Assembly: GCA_050257395.1 (NCBI GenBank)
Contig: JBLMWU010000172.1
Span: forward strand, 1-5,871
Origin: JAIRTY01 sp050257395
GTDB lineage: Bacteria > Actinomycetota > Actinomycetes > Streptosporangiales > Streptosporangiaceae
DNA: 5,871 nucleotides
Direction: 5' to 3'
A program made the translations under genes and the position numbers. The notes beneath the pieces were generated by a model, which was given only the letters and a program-made list of their open reading frames with translations, searched no databases and was not told the origin of the DNA. Below are positions 4,885 to 5,871 of the stretch, piece by piece (within the stretch, counting starts at the first letter, position 1; each line of letters begins with the position of its first letter).

Positions 4885-5703
4885 ATGAAAGGCACGAGCG
4901 AGCACGAGACAGGAGCCCCCGAGCCAGCGGGCAGCGAACTCCTGCGTGCGCTCGACGCTGGGCTCAGCCCGGGACTGCTGGAACGCGCGCTCACGCATCG
5001 CTCGTTCGCCTACGAGAACGGCGGCCTGCCCACCAACGAGCGGCTCGAGTTCCTCGGCGACTCGGTGCTCGGGCTGATCGTCACCGACACGCTGTTCCGG
5101 CAGTACCCGGATCTGCCCGAGGGACAGCTCGCCAAGCTGCGGGCCGCCGTGGTCAACATGCGCGCGCTGGCCGACGTGGCCCGCGGGCTGCGGCTGGGCG
5201 CCTACATCCGGCTCGGCCGCGGCGAGGAGGGCACCGGCGGCCGGGACAAGTCGTCCATCCTGGCCGACACCCTGGAAGCGGTGATCGGCGCGGTGTACGT
5301 GGAGCGCGGCCTGGAGGCGGCCTCCGCGCTGGTTCACCGGCTGTTCGACCCGGTCATCGCCCGGTCCGCGCGGCTGGGCGCGGGCCTGGACTGGAAGACC
5401 TCGCTGCAGGAGCTGACCGCGTCCGGGGTGCTCGGCGTGCCCGAGTACCACGTGGAGGAGAGCGGCCCGGACCACCAGAAGTCGTTCCGCGCCTCGGTGA
5501 CCGTGGGCGGGCGGACGTACGGCTCGGGCGCTGGCCGGTCCAAGAAGGAAGCCGAGCAGCAGGCGGCGGAGGCCGCCTGGCTGGCGATCAGCAACGGCGA
5601 GCGCGGCGCCGCGGCTGCGCAGGCGGGGGAGAACGGCCAGCCCGCTGACCCGGCGGCCACCGGTGGCGAGCACGCCGGAGCCGATCCCGCGCCCGGGACG
5701 TAG
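4885..5703 (+). CDS. rnc: Ribonuclease III
   Basis: The 272-residue product is a bacterial RNase III, the double-strand-specific endoribonuclease that processes rRNA precursors and regulates mRNAs. The N-terminal endonuclease domain carries the signature NERLEFLGDS (51-60). Metal-binding acidic residues align with the known set: E52, E55, D59, E79, and D128/E131 in ILADTLEAVIGAVY. The double-stranded RNA-binding domain follows at about 169-237, from DWKTSLQELT to the KSFRASV and RSKKEAEQQAAEAAW segments. A tail of about 35 residues (238-272), rich in Ala, Gly, Pro and Glu, extends past the usual end and is probably disordered. The start is ATG 4885, set by a strong ribosome binding site. It lies 101 nt after rpmF and may share its transcript or have its own promoter; mutM follows after 15 nt. 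In Streptomyces the orthologue (AbsB) acts as a global regulator. Confidence 0.96.
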   Translation: MKGTSEHETGAPEPAGSELLRALDAGLSPGLLERALTHRSFAYENGGLPTNERLEFLGDSVLGLIVTDTLFRQYPDLPEGQLAKLRAAVVNMRALADVARGLRLGAYIRLGRGEEGTGGRDKSSILADTLEAVIGAVYVERGLEAASALVHRLFDPVIARSARLGAGLDWKTSLQELTASGVLGVPEYHVEESGPDHQKSFRASVTVGGRTYGSGAGRSKKEAEQQAAEAAWLAISNGERGAAAAQAGENGQPADPAATGGEHAGADPAPGT

Positions 5704-5718
5704 CCGGGACCGCTGCTG

Positions 5719-5871
5719 ATGCCTGAGCTGCCAGAGGTCGAGGTCGTCCGGCGGGGCCTGGAACGGCACGTGGCCGGCCGCACCATCGCGTCGGTGGAGG
5801 TGCTCAACCCGCGCGCGGTCCGGCGGCACCTGGCCGGGCCGGAGGATTTCGCCGCGGCGCTGCGCGGGCGC
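5719..5871 (+). CDS. mutM: Formamidopyrimidine-DNA glycosylase, 5' part only
   Basis: Only the first 51 codons lie in the window, and the frame is open to the edge. The product begins MPELPEVEVVRRGLERHVAG, the diagnostic N-terminus of Fpg/MutM. Pro2 is the catalytic nucleophile that forms the Schiff base with damaged DNA, and Glu3 assists strand cleavage. The enzyme removes 8-oxoguanine and formamidopyrimidines in base excision repair. The ATG at 5719 is fixed because the catalytic Pro must follow the initiator Met. GGGA (5706-5709) is a weak ribosome binding site 9 nt upstream. The gene lies 15 nt after rnc and is probably cotranscribed with it. The zinc-finger C-terminus that would confirm Fpg over endonuclease VIII is not visible, but the EVEVVRRGL segment fits Fpg. 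Confidence 0.93.
   Translation, partial: MPELPEVEVVRRGLERHVAGRTIASVEVLNPRAVRRHLAGPEDFAAALRGR

Noticed and set aside
4762..5829. A 355-codon open frame on the minus strand over rnc and mutM
   Set aside because: It is the antisense shadow of two clearly identified plus-strand genes, has a composition typical of such shadows and shows no domain.

Overview
The window is a run of housekeeping genes from a very GC-rich actinobacterium. Nearly every codon ends in G or C, GTG starts are common, and the gene order matches the conserved actinobacterial block rpmB / recG - rsmD - coaD - DUF177 - rpmF - rnc - mutM. Protein details also fit Actinobacteria: the Lys in the CoaD VKGLRAVSDFEYE segment, the acidic linker in RecG, and the Cys4 forms of L28 and L32. 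I cannot assign a genus. The sequences look like a non-Streptomyces actinomycete, but that is an impression only.

Layout. Positions 1-160 are non-coding and hold three hairpins of one design (GGCCC/GGGCC stem, 12-nt loop with GAGCGAG), two of them in a ~30-bp tandem repeat. The hairpin nearest rpmB can act as its terminator. rpmB (L28) lies on the minus strand at 161-346. A 174-bp divergent intergenic region separates it from recG (521-2743, plus strand), whose ATG sits 7 nt after a TATCCT hexamer, the arrangement of a leaderless actinobacterial transcript. rsmD (2748-3404) follows after 4 nt and coaD (3423-3902) 18 nt later. A short GC-rich gap with a plausible promoter leads into the DUF177/YceD gene (4000-4620), which overlaps rpmF (4607-4783). 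A 101-nt spacer with two hairpins precedes rnc (4885-5703), and the window ends in the first 51 codons of mutM (5719 onward).

The genes serve ribosome construction and RNA processing (L28, RsmD, DUF177 protein, L32, RNase III), DNA repair (RecG, MutM) and coenzyme A synthesis (CoaD). The grouping is conserved by position and is not one pathway. DUF177-rpmF is a recurrent ribosome-related pair.

I see no mobile element, CRISPR array, defence system or biosynthetic cluster. The most unusual signal is a 38-bp near-perfect palindrome inside rsmD. It encodes 12 in-frame residues within a patch of ~24 extra residues with rare codons, just before the DPPY motif. It resembles a palindromic element inserted into a protein gene. 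Secondary points are the GAGCGAG hairpin family, the hairpins upstream of rnc (possible RNase III targets), and the probable leaderless start of recG.
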